Shown here: piece after piece, positions 18,204 through 27,590 of the stretch
How the letters are laid out: each line of letters starts with the position of its first letter
Position numbering within the stretch: the stretch's first letter is position 1
Source of the DNA: Actinomycetota bacterium
GTDB lineage: Bacteria; Actinomycetota; Actinomycetes; Actinomycetales; Microbacteriaceae
Length of the DNA: 37,063 nt
Direction of reading: 5' to 3'
Assembly: GCA_029865895.1 (NCBI GenBank)
Contig: JARXAN010000039.1
Span: 1-37,063 of the forward strand
Position numbers and translations under genes: made by a program
Notes under the pieces: model-generated
What the model was told of the DNA's origin: nothing
What the model saw: the letters and a program-made list of their open reading frames with translations, nothing else
Databases searched by the model: none

Positions 18204-18251
18204 TTTTTTGCAAACTTTTCTGCAAACAACTCGAAAATGTGTTTGGCAAAC
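18204..18251. repeat. 12-bp phased GCAAAC repeats upstream of lexA
   Basis: TTTTTTGCAAAC and TTTTCTGCAAAC are adjacent 12-bp repeats. A third GCAAAC lies exactly 24 bp after the second and overlaps the lexA -35. The region is AT-rich compared with its neighbours. It may be an operator array or simple promoter curvature; no known regulator is recognised. Confidence 0.5.
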
Positions 18252-18271
18252 GCTGATTTAGCGAATACAGT
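18231..18271 (+). promoter_or_regulatory. lexA promoter with overlapping degenerate LexA box
   Basis: TTGGCA and TACAGT are separated by 17 nt (18243-18271), a good promoter ending about 50 nt before the lexA ATG. Overlapping its -35 is TCGAAAATGTGTTTGG (18231-18246), which matches the SOS consensus at 9 of 12 positions and may mediate weak autorepression. The promoter is well supported; the weak box is speculative. Confidence 0.65.
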
Positions 18272-18322
18272 TTCGACATAAGAAGTAAAGCTTCACCCAC
18301 TGACATTTTGAGAGGGGCCTAG

Positions 18323-18946
18323 ATGGATAGCTCTGAGTTGACCGATGTGCAGCAGAGAATTCTGGCTGTAATCCGCGAATCAATGCAGGCCAGGAACTAT
18401 GCACCGTCGATGCGAGAGATTGGCGAGTCGGTAGGTCTTAGCTCCACCGCGAGCGTCTCACATCAGTTGAACAAGCTGGAGCTACTGGGGTTTATTAGCC
18501 GTGACCCACGTCGTCCTAGGACGATTGATCTATTGGGTTTCGATGACTATGCGGGTGAAATCTTCAAAGCGGATGCCGCGATGGTTCCGCTAGTTGGTCG
18601 AATTGCTGCCGGCGGTCCAATCACGGCAGAGCAAAATGTCGAAGACGTCTTCGCTCTCCCCCGCCAGTTGGTGGGCCAGGGTGACCTATTCCTATTGAAA
18701 GTAGTCGGCGAATCCATGATTGATGCAGCTATCTGCGATGGCGACTGGGTAGTTGTGAGACAGCAGCAGACTGCCGAGAACGGCGACATCGTTGCGGCTC
18801 TGCTAGAAGATGAAGCAACTGTAAAGACTTTCAAGCAGCGCGATGGCCACACCTGGCTGCTACCGCGTAACTCAGCTTTCGAACCGATCCTTGGTGACCA
18901 CGCGGTCATCCTCGGCAAGGTTGTAGCTGTCCTTAGGGCTGTGTAG
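18323..18946 (+). CDS. lexA: LexA repressor
   Basis: LexA represses SOS genes and cleaves itself when RecA filaments form. The N-terminal winged helix (residues 1-70) contains [23 protein letters not shown]. The self-cleavage site is Ala96-Gly97 in RIAAGGPI, and the Ser-Lys dyad is S131 (GESMIDAAI) and K168 (ATVKTF). The 207 aa length is normal. GAGAGGGG precedes the ATG. The divergent neighbour is the SOS LysM gene. The last 14 nt overlap the convergent hflX. Confidence 0.97.
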   Translation: MDSSELTDVQQRILAVIRESMQARNYAPSMREIGESVGLSSTASVSHQLNKLELLGFISRDPRRPRTIDLLGFDDYAGEIFKADAAMVPLVGRIAAGGPITAEQNVEDVFALPRQLVGQGDLFLLKVVGESMIDAAICDGDWVVVRQQQTAENGDIVAALLEDEATVKTFKQRDGHTWLLPRNSAFEPILGDHAVILGKVVAVLRAV

Positions 18947-20366
18947 CGAACTGCTGCAACTCTGCTGCTAGGTCTTGCTTCACAAGGGCCTTCAGGCGTG
19001 TGCCTGCCTCGACGTACTCAAGTTCTAGAACCTTGCCCGATAGGTGCGCCCTGGAAACCAGATCGCCTCGGCTATAGGGCACAACCCCGACAAACTCCAC
19101 ATCCGGCTTAGGAAGCAGCTCTGCGATCTTGGCCTCTAGTTCCTCAAAGCCCAATCCGGTCCTGGCCGAGATTAAAAGCGAGCCTGGAACTAATCCACGA
19201 AGTCTTACTTGGTCTTCGTCACTTAGCAGATCCGCCTTATTGAAAACGATGAGTTCCTGAATGCTTGAGGCTTCAACCTCGGAGATAACCTCGTGAACTG
19301 TGCGAATCTGGCCCATCGGATCTGGGTCAGTTCCATCCACGACGTGAACAATCAGGTCGGCGTGAGAGATCTCTTCAAGCGTTGATCGGAAAGCCTCAAC
19401 CAGCTGGTGCGGAAGCTGTCGCACGAATCCAACGGTGTCGGCAATCGTGTAACCACGGCCATCTGGCGTTGCATGCTGACGCACGGTTGGATCCAAGGTG
19501 GCGAAAAGGGCATTCTCTACAAGCACGCCGGCCTTGGTCATGCGGTTCAAAACCGAAGACTTTCCAGCATTGGTGTAACCGGCGATAGCAACCTGAGGTT
19601 CGTTGTTCTTCTCACGCTTAGAGCGCTTGATGTCTCTTGCCTGCTTCATGTCGATGATTTCGCGCTTGAGCTTGGACATTTTGGTGTTGATACGCCTGCG
19701 ATCGAGCTCGATCTTGGTTTCACCCGGACCTCTTGAGCCAATACCAACACCACCGGCAGCCTGACCACCGGCCTGACGTGACATCGATTCACCCCAACCG
19801 CGCAATCGCGGCAATAGGTATTCCAGCTGAGCGAGTTCTACCTGAGCCTTACCCTCTCGACTCTTGGCGTGCTGGGCGAAGATGTCCAAGATGATTGCTG
19901 TTCTATCGACGACCTTTACCTGCACCGCGTCTTCCAGCGCCCTGCGCTGAGAAGGTGCGAGTTCGGCATTCGCGATAACGGTGTCAGCACCAAGCGATGC
20001 AACTAATTCCTTTAGTTCTTGAGCTTTGCCCTTACCAAAGAAGGTCGCGGGATCTGGGAAGTTTCGTCGCTGGAGCAAACCATCCAAGACCTCGGCACCT
20101 GCGGTTTCCGCCAGGGCTGCCAGCTCTCGCAAGCCGTTCTCCGCATCGGTCAGGGTTCCCGAACCCCAAACTCCGATCAGCACCACCTTTTCAAGGCGGA
20201 GTTGGCGATACTCAACATCCGAGATGTCCTGCAACTCGGTTGATAGTCCGGCAACTCGGCGCAGCGAGTCGCGAGCCTCGAGATCGAGCTGGTCGCCATC
20301 AAATTCATTGCGTGGCGCGGCTGCGCCTCGTCTAAGAATGCGGTCTATCGTGGATTCGTTTTCCAT
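18933..20366 (-). CDS. hflX: GTPase HflX
   Basis: A ribosome-associated GTPase that rescues or splits stalled ribosomes under stress. The N-terminal HflX domain and glycine-rich linker ([20 protein letters not shown], about 196-215) precede the G domain. The P-loop is GYTNAGKS (263-270), G3 is DTVGF, and G4 is NKAD. The 477 aa length is normal for actinobacteria. The ATG has no Shine-Dalgarno. A TAGGGT hexamer 9 nt upstream suggests a very short or absent leader, in a 36-bp spacer shared with the divergent methyltransferase gene. Confidence 0.96.
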   Translation of the reverse strand: MENESTIDRILRRGAAAPRNEFDGDQLDLEARDSLRRVAGLSTELQDISDVEYRQLRLEKVVLIGVWGSGTLTDAENGLRELAALAETAGAEVLDGLLQRRNFPDPATFFGKGKAQELKELVASLGADTVIANAELAPSQRRALEDAVQVKVVDRTAIILDIFAQHAKSREGKAQVELAQLEYLLPRLRGWGESMSRQAGGQAAGGVGIGSRGPGETKIELDRRRINTKMSKLKREIIDMKQARDIKRSKREKNNEPQVAIAGYTNAGKSSVLNRMTKAGVLVENALFATLDPTVRQHATPDGRGYTIADTVGFVRQLPHQLVEAFRSTLEEISHADLIVHVVDGTDPDPMGQIRTVHEVISEVEASSIQELIVFNKADLLSDEDQVRLRGLVPGSLLISARTGLGFEELEAKIAELLPKPDVEFVGVVPYSRGDLVSRAHLSGKVLELEYVEAGTRLKALVKQDLAAELQQFATQP

Positions 20367-20375
20367 TGCACTTAA

Positions 20376-20381
20376 ACCCTA
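20376..20381 (-). promoter_or_regulatory. Candidate hflX -10 box
   Basis: Minus-strand TAGGGT ends 9 nt before the hflX ATG, inside an 8-bp palindrome (CCCTAGGG). With no ribosome site present, it suggests a leaderless or near-leaderless transcript. No -35 consensus is recognised. Confidence 0.35.
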
Positions 20382-20390
20382 GGGCTGTAT

Positions 20391-20396
20391 TAGGTT
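20391..20396 (+). promoter_or_regulatory. Candidate leaderless promoter -10 of the methyltransferase gene
   Basis: TAGGTT ends exactly 6 nt before the ATG. TTGCAC 19 nt upstream is a possible but widely spaced -35; it would lie over the hflX start. No Shine-Dalgarno is present. Confidence 0.45.
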
Positions 20397-20402
20397 TGCA
20401 AC

Positions 20403-21008
20403 ATGTCCCAGGAGCACTATTTCAGCGAGAGCCCAGATAAGCCGGCGACGCTTCGTGACATCACCTACGAGGTAGCGGGTCGGGAATTCGCTGTCCAGGC
20501 CGCCAGCGGCACCTTCAGCGCCAGCAAACTAGATCCAGGGACCACAATCCTGTTGAGCAAGTTTGATGAGTTTCCAGAGACCGGAAATGTGCTGGACCTT
20601 GGTTGCGGTTGGGGGCCAATTTCGCTTGCCATCGCTTCTTTCAGCCCAGAAACCACCCTTTGGGCCCTCGATGTTAACGAACGCAGCATGGAGCTGGCGA
20701 GAAACAATGCCAGCAAACTTGGACTTACAAACGTCAAAGTTGTAACCGCCGACAAGGTGCCTCAGGATCTAAAGTTTGATGCGATTTGGTCGAATCCACC
20801 GATTCGAATTGGCAAGGCAGCACTGCATGAACTTCTCAGGACTTGGCTGCCTCGCTTGGAAAGCGGTGGAAGGGCAATGCTCGTGGTTCAAAAGCAGTTG
20901 GGAGCGGACTCGCTGCTGGCTTGGATTCAAACTGAGTTTCCAGAACTGACATCCAGCAGGTTTTCTACCGATAAAGGCTTCCGGGTCCTAGAGGTGACTA
21001 GAGACTAA
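20403..21008 (+). CDS. Class I SAM-dependent methyltransferase (RsmC-like small domain)
   Basis: A 201-aa methyltransferase of the 'MTS' small-domain family. The SAM-binding motif I is [17 protein letters not shown] and motif IV is SNPPIRIGK, typical of N2-guanine or N6-adenine nucleic acid methylases such as RsmC. The duplicated N-terminal half of E. coli RsmC is absent, as usual in Gram-positive homologues. The RNA target is not certain. It is divergent from hflX with a 36-bp gap and convergent with dapF with an 11-nt overlap. No Shine-Dalgarno precedes the ATG. Confidence 0.88.
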   Translation: MSQEHYFSESPDKPATLRDITYEVAGREFAVQAASGTFSASKLDPGTTILLSKFDEFPETGNVLDLGCGWGPISLAIASFSPETTLWALDVNERSMELARNNASKLGLTNVKVVTADKVPQDLKFDAIWSNPPIRIGKAALHELLRTWLPRLESGGRAMLVVQKQLGADSLLAWIQTEFPELTSSRFSTDKGFRVLEVTRD

Positions 21009-21864
21009 AGGTTCCGCTGTAGACAAGCTCTGCAGGACCTGAAATTGCGACGTGTTCGCCGTCTTCGGTTGGATACATTCGCACCCCAACCTCTCCACCT
21101 GGAACCCTGACGCGCCAAAAGTTTTGACCATTGTCGGCCCAGTGTCGAATTGCCAGAGCTGCCGCTGCAATACCAGTTCCGCAGCTGAGGGTCTCCCCTA
21201 CGCCGCGCTCGTGAACGCGCATAGAAATGCTGGCAACGCCCTCTTTGATAAGCGGGTCATCCAGCACCACAAACTCGACATTCGCGCCCTTGCGCGGCTG
21301 TGGATCAAGCTTGGGAGCCTTGTGTAATTCAAGTGCCTCAAGTTCACCCTCATCAGCCAGTGCGACCACAACGTGTGGGTTGCCAAGACTTAGCCCCAAG
21401 CCTGGTCTCGGGACCGACAGACCATCAGCCTTCACTAGGTAATCATCCGATTCCACGCCCCAGCGACCCAGGTCCACTGCAAAACCAGTCGATGTGCTGG
21501 TTAGGTCTTTGACTCCGGCTCTGGTGGCAACCGGCAGGGTTGACCCGCCAACAATCGAGGCGAGTCCGCGGCTGGTCAAATAGCGCGCAAACACGCGAAT
21601 GCCGTTGCCACACATCTCAGCCTTTGAACCGTCCCGATTTCGATAGTCCATGAACCACTCGGCATTTGGCTCGTCATGCAGCAGGTGAGCAACCTCGCTG
21701 TTTTCGGTTCGAGTCACCAGAATCAAACCATCGGCACCAATGCCAAAGTGGCGGTCACAAATCAGCTGAATTTGTTCCTCGGTGAGATCCAGCATGCCGT
21801 CAAAATCAGCAATGAGGACAAAGTCATTGCCCGTGCCGTGGCCCTTGGTGAAGTCGATGTTCAT
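20998..21864 (-). CDS. dapF: Diaminopimelate epimerase
   Basis: A PLP-independent epimerase that converts LL- to meso-diaminopimelate for lysine and peptidoglycan. The two catalytic cysteines are C85 ([14 protein letters not shown]) and C228 ([13 protein letters not shown]). At 288 aa it is full length. Its ATG overlaps the miaA stop by 4 nt (ATGA), giving the conserved miaB-miaA-dapF order. dapA and dapB lie elsewhere in the window, so the DAP genes are scattered. Confidence 0.97.
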   Translation of the reverse strand: MNIDFTKGHGTGNDFVLIADFDGMLDLTEEQIQLICDRHFGIGADGLILVTRTENSEVAHLLHDEPNAEWFMDYRNRDGSKAEMCGNGIRVFARYLTSRGLASIVGGSTLPVATRAGVKDLTSTSTGFAVDLGRWGVESDDYLVKADGLSVPRPGLGLSLGNPHVVVALADEGELEALELHKAPKLDPQPRKGANVEFVVLDDPLIKEGVASISMRVHERGVGETLSCGTGIAAAALAIRHWADNGQNFWRVRVPGGEVGVRMYPTEDGEHVAISGPAELVYSGTFSL

Positions 21865-22778
21865 TGTTCAAGCCTAATCAAGTTCATAACCTCAGCCGTC
21901 AACTTTTCACCTGCGGTCTGCCAGCGAATTCGCTTGTCGCGGCGGAACCATGACATTTGCCGGCGGGAGTAGCGATTGGTGAGGGCGACGGTTTCAGCCT
22001 GTGCCTCTTCGGCTGACATCTCACCCCTGAGTTCAGCAATTGCTTGCTTGTAGCCAATCGCCATGCGTGCGGTCTTGCCAAGTTCGCCTGCTTTCAAAAG
22101 CTGTTCGACCTCGGAAACGATGCCCTCTTCCCACATCTGCGCCACGCGAAGCGAGATCCGCTGCTTGAGAAGCTCACGAGGGATATCGATTCCGATTTGC
22201 AAAGTTGGCTCCCAGTAGCTTGGCTCTGGAAGTGAGGATGCATAGCTATCACCGGTAATCGCGATCACCTCGAGGGCTCGTATCACCCTGCGGATGTTCT
22301 GAGCGGGAATCTTGTCGGCTGTGATTGAATCCAGCCGCTGCAGCCGTTCATGCATGGCCAGAGCGCCAATCTCCTGCCCTAGTTGCTCTAGTGCGGAACG
22401 TATAACTGGATCGGTCGGAGCAAAGTCGAGATTGTCGAGCGCAGCCGCCAGATAAAACATGCTGCCACCGACAAACATCGGAGTCTTATTGGCAGCCAAA
22501 ATTTCCAAACACTTTTCTCTAGCTACTCGTTGATACTCAACCGCTGTCATCTCCTGAGCCGGCGTGAGGATGTCGAATAGGTGATGCGGGATTCCTTGCC
22601 GCTGGGATGCTGGAAGCTTTGCAGTTCCGATATCCATCCCCGCGTAAAGCTGCATGGCATCGGCATTGATAATCTCCACCGGCTTGCCCACAGCTGTGAG
22701 CTGAGCTGCGACCTCCAGCGCGAGCCCGGTCTTTCCAGACGCTGTCGGACCGACCAGAGCAAGGACTCTAAAGGACAC
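21861..22778 (-). CDS. miaA: tRNA dimethylallyltransferase
   Basis: MiaA adds the dimethylallyl group to A37 of tRNAs reading UNN codons, making i6A, the substrate of MiaB. The P-loop GPTASGKT is at residues 10-17; [22 protein letters not shown] and the tRNA-binding blocks follow. I place the start at the GTG of [10 protein letters not shown] (305 aa), which overlaps the miaB end by 11 nt and has CAGGTCTAAGA upstream. The ORF-track start would overlap miaB by 68 nt and adds unconserved residues. Confidence 0.94.
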   Translation of the reverse strand: MSFRVLALVGPTASGKTGLALEVAAQLTAVGKPVEIINADAMQLYAGMDIGTAKLPASQRQGIPHHLFDILTPAQEMTAVEYQRVAREKCLEILAANKTPMFVGGSMFYLAAALDNLDFAPTDPVIRSALEQLGQEIGALAMHERLQRLDSITADKIPAQNIRRVIRALEVIAITGDSYASSLPEPSYWEPTLQIGIDIPRELLKQRISLRVAQMWEEGIVSEVEQLLKAGELGKTARMAIGYKQAIAELRGEMSAEEAQAETVALTNRYSRRQMSWFRRDKRIRWQTAGEKLTAEVMNLIRLEQ

Positions 22779-24237
22779 TCTTAGACCTGATTGGAATCCC
22801 AAGCGAAACTTTGCCACTGCCAGGCACCGAAGCACCGCAGCTCTCTAGCTCGCGTCGATCGTGGGCGTCGCCGCCTCGAGTTCGGCGGACTTCGTAGACA
22901 GCACCGGGTGAAGTCTCAGCCAACAGGTGATAGGGAGCGGCTTGGGTGACCCGGACCGTTACCAGATCACCTGGGCGAGCAACTTCCTTACCCTCAGGAA
23001 CCTCGAAGTGGACCAGGCGATTATCTTGAGTTCTTCCGGTCTGGCGATGAGTCTGAGAGTCCTTACGACCTTCTCCGGTGGCAACCAGCACTTCTACGGT
23101 CTTTCCAACCTGCTTCTTGTTCTCCTGCCACGCAATGTCGTTCACAAGCGCTAGCAGCCGTTCATAGCGCTCCTGAACGACCTCCTTGGGCAATTGGTCA
23201 GGCAGCTCTGCTGCTGGCGTTCCGGGACGCTTGGAGTACTGGAAGGTGTAGGCGGTAGCGAAGCGAGCTGCCTCAACAACTCGCATGGTCTCTAGGAAAT
23301 CTGCTTCGGTCTCTCCAGGGAACCCAACAATGATGTCGGTGGTAATCGAGGCATCCGGAATTAGCTCTCTGACGCGATCCAGAATGCCCAGATACTTCTC
23401 CGAACGGTAACTGCGGCGCATCTCCTTGAGAATGCGATCGGATCCAGACTGCAGTGGCATGTGAAGCTGTGGCATCACGTTGTGCGTCTCTGCCATGGCT
23501 TCGATTACGTCCTCGGTGAAGGCAGCTGGGTGCGGCGAGGTGAAGCGCACTCGCTCCAAGCCTTCGATCTGTCCGCAGGCTCGCAACAGCTTTGCAAAAG
23601 CACCCTTGTCACCAAACTCAACACCATAGGTATTTACGTTTTGACCGAGCAAAGTAACCTCAATGGCACCATCTTGAACCAAGGCATTCACCTCGGCCAG
23701 AATGTCCCCCGGACGACGATCCTTCTCTTTGCCCCTGAGAGCGGGCACGATGCAGAAGGTGCAGGTGTTGTTACAGCCCACTGAGATCGAGACCCAACCG
23801 GAGTAAGCGGAATCGCGCTTGGTCGGCAGGGTCGAAGGAAAGACTTCAAGGGATTCCAAAAGCTCGACTTGGGCCTCGTTGTTGTGCCTAGCTCGCTCCA
23901 GCAGGGTGGGCAAAGAGCCCATGTTGTGGGTTCCGAAAACCACATCAACCCATGGGGCCTTTTTGATGATTACGTCTTGGTCTTTTTGCGCCAGGCATCC
24001 GCCGACGGCAATCTGAAGATTCGGGTTCGACTCTTTCTTGGGGAGCATTGTTCCGAGGTTCCCGTAGAGCTTGTTGTCGGCGTTCTCGCGGACTGCGCAG
24101 GTGTTGAATACCACAAGGTCCGGATCCACATCTTCGGCCTTCACGTAGCCGGCAGACTCGAGTAGCCCCGAGATACGTTCAGAGTCATGAACGTTCATCT
24201 GGCAGCCGTAAGTGCGGACTTCGTAGGTAAGTGACAT
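22768..24237 (-). CDS. miaB: tRNA-i6A37 methylthiotransferase
   Basis: This radical-SAM enzyme adds the 2-methylthio group to i6A37 in tRNA. The UPF0004 domain has cysteines C12 (TYGCQMN), C47 (NTCAVRE) and C81 (GGCLAQ) for the auxiliary cluster. The radical-SAM cluster is C155-C159-C162 in [15 protein letters not shown]-terminal TRAM domain covers about 375-440, followed by a short variable tail. The 489 aa length is slightly long but within the actinobacterial range. No strong Shine-Dalgarno precedes the ATG; TAAAAT lies 9 nt upstream, overlapping the recX stop. Confidence 0.97.
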   Translation of the reverse strand: MSLTYEVRTYGCQMNVHDSERISGLLESAGYVKAEDVDPDLVVFNTCAVRENADNKLYGNLGTMLPKKESNPNLQIAVGGCLAQKDQDVIIKKAPWVDVVFGTHNMGSLPTLLERARHNNEAQVELLESLEVFPSTLPTKRDSAYSGWVSISVGCNNTCTFCIVPALRGKEKDRRPGDILAEVNALVQDGAIEVTLLGQNVNTYGVEFGDKGAFAKLLRACGQIEGLERVRFTSPHPAAFTEDVIEAMAETHNVMPQLHMPLQSGSDRILKEMRRSYRSEKYLGILDRVRELIPDASITTDIIVGFPGETEADFLETMRVVEAARFATAYTFQYSKRPGTPAAELPDQLPKEVVQERYERLLALVNDIAWQENKKQVGKTVEVLVATGEGRKDSQTHRQTGRTQDNRLVHFEVPEGKEVARPGDLVTVRVTQAAPYHLLAETSPGAVYEVRRTRGGDAHDRRELESCGASVPGSGKVSLGIPIRSKSVL

Positions 24238-24249
24238 AGCCCGAGAATT

Positions 24250-24735
24250 TTACTCTGACTGCTCTAGATCCCGCAGAATTCTTGATGTTAGGGCACTAGA
24301 GAAACCCCTGCGCATAAGGAAACCCATCAGCCTGCGCTTTCGGACTTCCGGCGCGAGCGAGGTGAGTTGCTGATAGCGCTTTTTTGCGATCGCATATGCG
24401 GTTTTATCCTCTAGCTCTTGGTCAATAATGCTGAGGGCTTCTTGGGCATCTTCAGCGCTCACTCCTTTTTGCTTCAGCTCGCGAGAAATCACCGACCTAG
24501 ATTTACCCGCGATTGCAATTCTGGAATTGACGAAAGCCCTGGCGAAGGCCGCGTCATCGATTAGCTGCGCCTCCGTAAAGCGGTCTAACACTGCATTTGC
24601 AATCTCGTCTGGAATTTCACGTTTTTTGAGAATGTTCGCCAGCTGGTATCGAGTCTTCATGGAACGAGAAAGCTGGAACAGCAGGACGTTTTTCGCCCGC
24701 TGCTCCAGCTTTTCGATACTAGGTTCGTTAGGCAT
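24250..24735 (-). CDS. recX: Regulatory protein RecX
   Basis: RecX binds RecA filaments and limits their activity. The protein is made of helical RecX repeats: [21 protein letters not shown], then the [16 protein letters not shown] and [15 protein letters not shown] blocks. The ATG at MPNEPSIEK (161 aa) overlaps the recA stop by 8 nt, with AAGG 10 nt upstream. The longer ORF-track start reads recA sequence out of frame and is rejected. The recA-recX overlap is the usual actinobacterial arrangement and fixes their ratio. Confidence 0.93.
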   Translation of the reverse strand: MPNEPSIEKLEQRAKNVLLFQLSRSMKTRYQLANILKKREIPDEIANAVLDRFTEAQLIDDAAFARAFVNSRIAIAGKSRSVISRELKQKGVSAEDAQEALSIIDQELEDKTAYAIAKKRYQQLTSLAPEVRKRRLMGFLMRRGFSSALTSRILRDLEQSE

Positions 24736-25792
24736 CGTTGGCAGCCTTGGCGACCTCTGGGGCCTCCTCGGCTGGCAAGTCTGCAACCGCACGTGGCACG
24801 CCAATGCCTAGCTTGTGCCTGATCTTCTTCTCGATGATGTCTGCCATCTCAGGATTATCTTTGAGGTAACGACGAGAGTTTTCCTTACCCTGACCGAGCT
24901 GCTCACCATCGAAGGTGTACCAAGCTCCGGACTTCTTGACGATGTCTTGCTCAACACCGAAGTCGATGAGGCCACCCTCGCGAGAGATGCCCTCGCCAAA
25001 CATGATGTCAAACTCGGCCTGCTTGAACGGGGACGCTAGCTTGTTCTTCACAACCTTTACTCGAGTGCGGTTACCAACTGCATCGGTGCCCTCTTTGAGG
25101 GTTTCTATTCTGCGGATGTCCAAACGCACTGACGCGTAGAACTTCAGAGCCTTTCCACCTGCGGTGGTCTCTGGGGAACCAAAGAACACACCGATCTTTT
25201 CGCGCAGCTGGTTGATAAAGATCGCGGTGGTATTGGTGTTGCTGAGCGCTCCGGTCAACTTTCTTAGAGCCTGAGACATAAGGCGTGCCTGGAGACCAAC
25301 GTGTGAGTCTCCCATTTCACCTTCGATTTCGGCTCTTGGAACCAGTGCGGCAACCGAGTCAATTACGACAACGTCGATCGAGCCAGAGCGAATTAGCATG
25401 TCGGTAATTTCAAGCGCTTGCTCACCGGTGTCTGGCTGGCTCACCAAAAGTGCGTCGATGTCGACACCTAGTGCCTTGGCATACTCCGGGTCAAGGGCGT
25501 GCTCGGCATCGATGAATGCCGCGATACCGCCATTGCGCTGAGCATTGGCAATAGCGTGCAGTGCCAGGGTGGTCTTACCAGAAGACTCTGGACCATAGAT
25601 CTCTACGATTCGACCCTTTGGCAAACCGCCAATACCTAGAGCGACGTCTAGGGCAATCGAACTGGTGGAAATGGCCTCGATTGGAGCGCGCTCTTCGCTG
25701 CCCAATCGCATAACCGAACCCTTACCGAACTGACGGTCGATCTGGGCTAGCGCGGTGTCTAGCGCTTTCTCTCTGTCGGATGCACTTGGCAT
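24728..25792 (-). CDS. recA: Recombinase RecA
   Basis: RecA forms filaments on single-stranded DNA, drives strand exchange and triggers LexA self-cleavage. The Walker A motif GPESSGKT is at residues 67-74; [14 protein letters not shown] (Walker B) and [10 protein letters not shown] (L2 region) follow. The 354 aa length is standard and no intein is present. The ATG has GAGG 7 nt upstream. A LexA-like box lies about 120 nt before the start, consistent with SOS control. Confidence 0.98.
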   Translation of the reverse strand: MPSASDREKALDTALAQIDRQFGKGSVMRLGSEERAPIEAISTSSIALDVALGIGGLPKGRIVEIYGPESSGKTTLALHAIANAQRNGGIAAFIDAEHALDPEYAKALGVDIDALLVSQPDTGEQALEITDMLIRSGSIDVVVIDSVAALVPRAEIEGEMGDSHVGLQARLMSQALRKLTGALSNTNTTAIFINQLREKIGVFFGSPETTAGGKALKFYASVRLDIRRIETLKEGTDAVGNRTRVKVVKNKLASPFKQAEFDIMFGEGISREGGLIDFGVEQDIVKKSGAWYTFDGEQLGQGKENSRRYLKDNPEMADIIEKKIRHKLGIGVPRAVADLPAEEAPEVAKAANDA

Positions 25793-25898
25793 TTTCTACC
25801 TCTTTCTTTAGCTCCCTAGAAGCTAATTCGTAGGTCTGACTTTTTGGAGTTCAACCAAATTGCTGTTGATAACTCGCAAGTTTGGACCTATCTAAATA

Positions 25899-25927
25899 GA
25901 ACACTAGATGTTCGAACAAAATTTCGA
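25899..25927. promoter_or_regulatory. LexA-like box and overlapping palindrome upstream of recA
   Basis: TCGAACAAAATTTCGA (25912-25927) matches the actinobacterial SOS box at 11 of 12 fixed positions. It overlaps a second palindrome, GAACA-CTAGA-TGTTC (25899-25913), whose half-sites look like LexA arms but are spaced too far for a normal box. They lie in the 140-bp gap between DUF3046 and recA. The recA -10 and -35 could not be placed with confidence. Confidence 0.7.
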
Positions 25928-25932
25928 ATGAT

Positions 25933-26160
25933 TTATTCGGCGTGTCTTTTCTTTACCGGAATGCCAGTCCAACGCTCTTTTGGCACGGATTGCTGCTTGC
26001 ACAGTTCCAGCCAGATTTCTTTGGGGTCAAAGCCTGCGCGAATGAGCTCTTCTGGGGTTTGGTCTTGGAAATGGTGAAGCCGAAAGTCTTTGAGCAATAC
26101 CTGGGCGAATTGTGCCCCGAACTCATCGTGCAGAAGCTGATGAAACTGGCTTAGCTTCAA
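25933..26160 (-). CDS. DUF3046 family protein
   Basis: A 75-aa protein matching DUF3046, a small actinobacterial family located just upstream of recA. Conserved features include the MKLSQF start, LLKDFRLHHFQDQTPEELIRAG and the WLELCKQQSVPKERW region. No enzymatic motif or membrane segment is seen, and its function is unknown. The start overlaps the stop of the ClgR-like gene by 4 nt, so the two are likely cotranscribed, with recA having its own promoter. Confidence 0.87.
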   Translation of the reverse strand: MKLSQFHQLLHDEFGAQFAQVLLKDFRLHHFQDQTPEELIRAGFDPKEIWLELCKQQSVPKERWTGIPVKKRHAE

Positions 26161-26480
26161 AACTTCGACTGAGAGTAGAGCCCTGCTTCTGTCATGAAGG
26201 CGTCTGGCACAGTGTCAGGGATGTAGGTGTCGTCTAGGTAGATACCCTCAACCGATGCGACTCGATCAGAAACTTCGCGCATGACTACCGACAGCGGAAC
26301 CTCTAGTGCATCTGCCACCGAAGCAAGGATTTCAGAAGAAACTTCCTTCTGACCGCGCTCGACCTCAGATAGGTAACCAAGCGCGACGGACGCCTTCGCT
26401 GCTACCTGACGCAGGGTCTGGCCGCGACGAAGTCGGTGCGAACGAAGCACGTCACCGATTTCTTGCCTTAGTAGTACCAA
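26157..26480 (-). CDS. clgR: XRE-family transcriptional regulator, ClgR-like
   Basis: A 107-aa regulator with an N-terminal helix-turn-helix (about residues 17-72: QTLRQVAAKASVALGYLSEVERG). Sequence and position (pgsA - pncC - this gene - DUF3046 - recA) match ClgR, the actinobacterial activator of clp protease and stress genes. The TTG start is favoured by AGGAGG 7 nt upstream; no ATG or GTG lies nearby upstream of the conserved region. The C-terminus (SQSKF) carries no obvious degradation tag. Target genes are not visible here. Confidence 0.82.
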   Translation of the reverse strand: MVLLRQEIGDVLRSHRLRRGQTLRQVAAKASVALGYLSEVERGQKEVSSEILASVADALEVPLSVVMREVSDRVASVEGIYLDDTYIPDTVPDAFMTEAGLYSQSKF

Positions 26481-26500
26481 AGGTTTTCCTCCTGGAAAAT

Positions 26501-26506
26501 AACCTA
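26501..26506 (-). promoter_or_regulatory. Candidate clgR -10 box
   Basis: Minus-strand TAGGTT lies 20 nt before the clgR TTG, in the 76-nt gap after pncC. With the AGGAGG ribosome site between them, this gene would have a conventional short leader. No -35 consensus was found. Confidence 0.35.
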
Positions 26507-26556
26507 GCGGTTGATTCGGACAAATTTACATTTGCTTGCTGAAAGTTTCCTGATTC

Positions 26557-27045
26557 TCAACCAAATAGTGCCTGGATTTCATCCTCAATTTCCTTCAGAG
26601 CTGATGCCACGCTAGCGGCTCTAATTTCAGATCTGGTGCCCCGCAGCTTTAGGGGCACCGAGCGCGACCCCCTAGAGGATGAAATGCCTAAAAACACAGT
26701 GCCGACAGCGTTGCTCCCAACCGGTTCTGGACCGGCGACACCGGTGGTTGACACCCCAATTACGCTCCCGATTTCCTTGGAGCAATCAAGAGCGAACTTC
26801 TCTCTGACGTTTACGGCGAGAGAAATCGCCACCTCGGGATCGATTGCTGATTGGGTGGCGATAAGTTTTGGGTCGACCTTGAGAAGATTAACCTTCACCT
26901 CATCTTGATAGCAGGTCACTCCACCGAGCAAGAACGCTGAGGCTCCGGACTCGGTTGCCAATTCTGAACTCAATAAGCCAGCGGTTAGCGATTCTGCGGT
27001 GACAATAAACAAGCCGTGTCGAATAAGCCGCTGGCTCAAAGTCAC
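26557..27045 (-). CDS. pncC: Nicotinamide-nucleotide amidohydrolase (CinA C-terminal domain protein)
   Basis: A stand-alone CinA/PncC domain that probably deamidates NMN to NaMN, a recycling step for NAD. Characteristic blocks are TAESLTAGLLSSELA, GGVTCYQDEVK and VGVSTTGVAGPEP. The N-terminal MoCF-like domain of full CinA is absent. I choose the GTG that overlaps the pgsA stop by 4 nt (GTGA), giving 162 aa; the ORF-track extension lies out of frame within pgsA. The enzyme assignment follows the family; actual activity varies among CinA proteins. Confidence 0.88.
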   Translation of the reverse strand: MTLSQRLIRHGLFIVTAESLTAGLLSSELATESGASAFLLGGVTCYQDEVKVNLLKVDPKLIATQSAIDPEVAISLAVNVREKFALDCSKEIGSVIGVSTTGVAGPEPVGSNAVGTVFLGISSSRGSRSVPLKLRGTRSEIRAASVASALKEIEDEIQALFG

Positions 27046-27590
27046 TTGGCAGGCCTGAGGTACTGGATTCCGGTGTACCAGGTGATGACAACGGCAAAAG
27101 TAATCACTGCCTGGGTGAGCCAACCCCACCAAGCACCAAGGAAGTCAAACGGTGCAACCGCCATCGAGACTCCGATGATTTGAATAACTGTCTTGAACTT
27201 TCCGCCACCGGAGGCTGCAATCACTCTTCGCCTGGCGACAACAAGTCGATAAACCGTGATTCCAAACTCTCTAATCAAAATCATGCCGGTTGCCCACCAT
27301 GGGACTGCTCCCTGGATCGAGAGCACAATTAATGCGCCAGATAGCAGAGCCTTGTCCGCGATCGGATCGAGAATCTTGCCGAGATTGGTAACCAGGTTTC
27401 GCTTGCGGGCAATTGCGCCGTCAATGCCGTCGGTTGATGCTGCCAACACCAGCAGAACAAGTGCAATCATGCGATCTGCGAAGGAATCCCAGCCGACCAT
27501 GATCAACCACAGCACAAGCGGCACCATCAGGATTCGTAATGATGTGATCAGGTTTGGAGTCTGGCGATACAGAAAAGATCTAGAAGTCAT
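27042..27590 (-). CDS. pgsA: CDP-diacylglycerol-glycerol-3-phosphate phosphatidyltransferase
   Basis: A membrane enzyme that makes phosphatidylglycerol phosphate. The CDP-alcohol phosphotransferase signature DGxxAR...G...D...D is complete: D57-G-A-I-A-R62, G71, D75 and D79. Several hydrophobic helices surround it (about 15-33, 40-52, 84-102, 125-170). At 182 aa it is typical. The start overlaps the ftsK end by 11 nt with AGGCGAG before the ATG. Distinguishing PgsA from other CDP-alcohol transferases rests on context with ftsK, pncC and clgR. Confidence 0.92.
   Translation of the reverse strand: MTSRSFLYRQTPNLITSLRILMVPLVLWLIMVGWDSFADRMIALVLLVLAASTDGIDGAIARKRNLVTNLGKILDPIADKALLSGALIVLSIQGAVPWWATGMILIREFGITVYRLVVARRRVIAASGGGKFKTVIQIIGVSMAVAPFDFLGAWWGWLTQAVITFAVVITWYTGIQYLRPAK

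Noticed and set aside
22779-22835. N-terminal extension of miaA in the ORF track
   Set aside because: It reads miaB coding sequence out of frame; the P-loop start of MiaA begins right after the GTG at 22778.
24736-24804. N-terminal extension of recX
   Set aside because: The extra 23 residues are recA coding sequence in another frame with a Pro/Arg-rich shadow composition.
27046-27132. N-terminal extension of the CinA/PncC protein
   Set aside because: It lies out of frame within pgsA, and the GTG overlapping the pgsA stop is the natural start.
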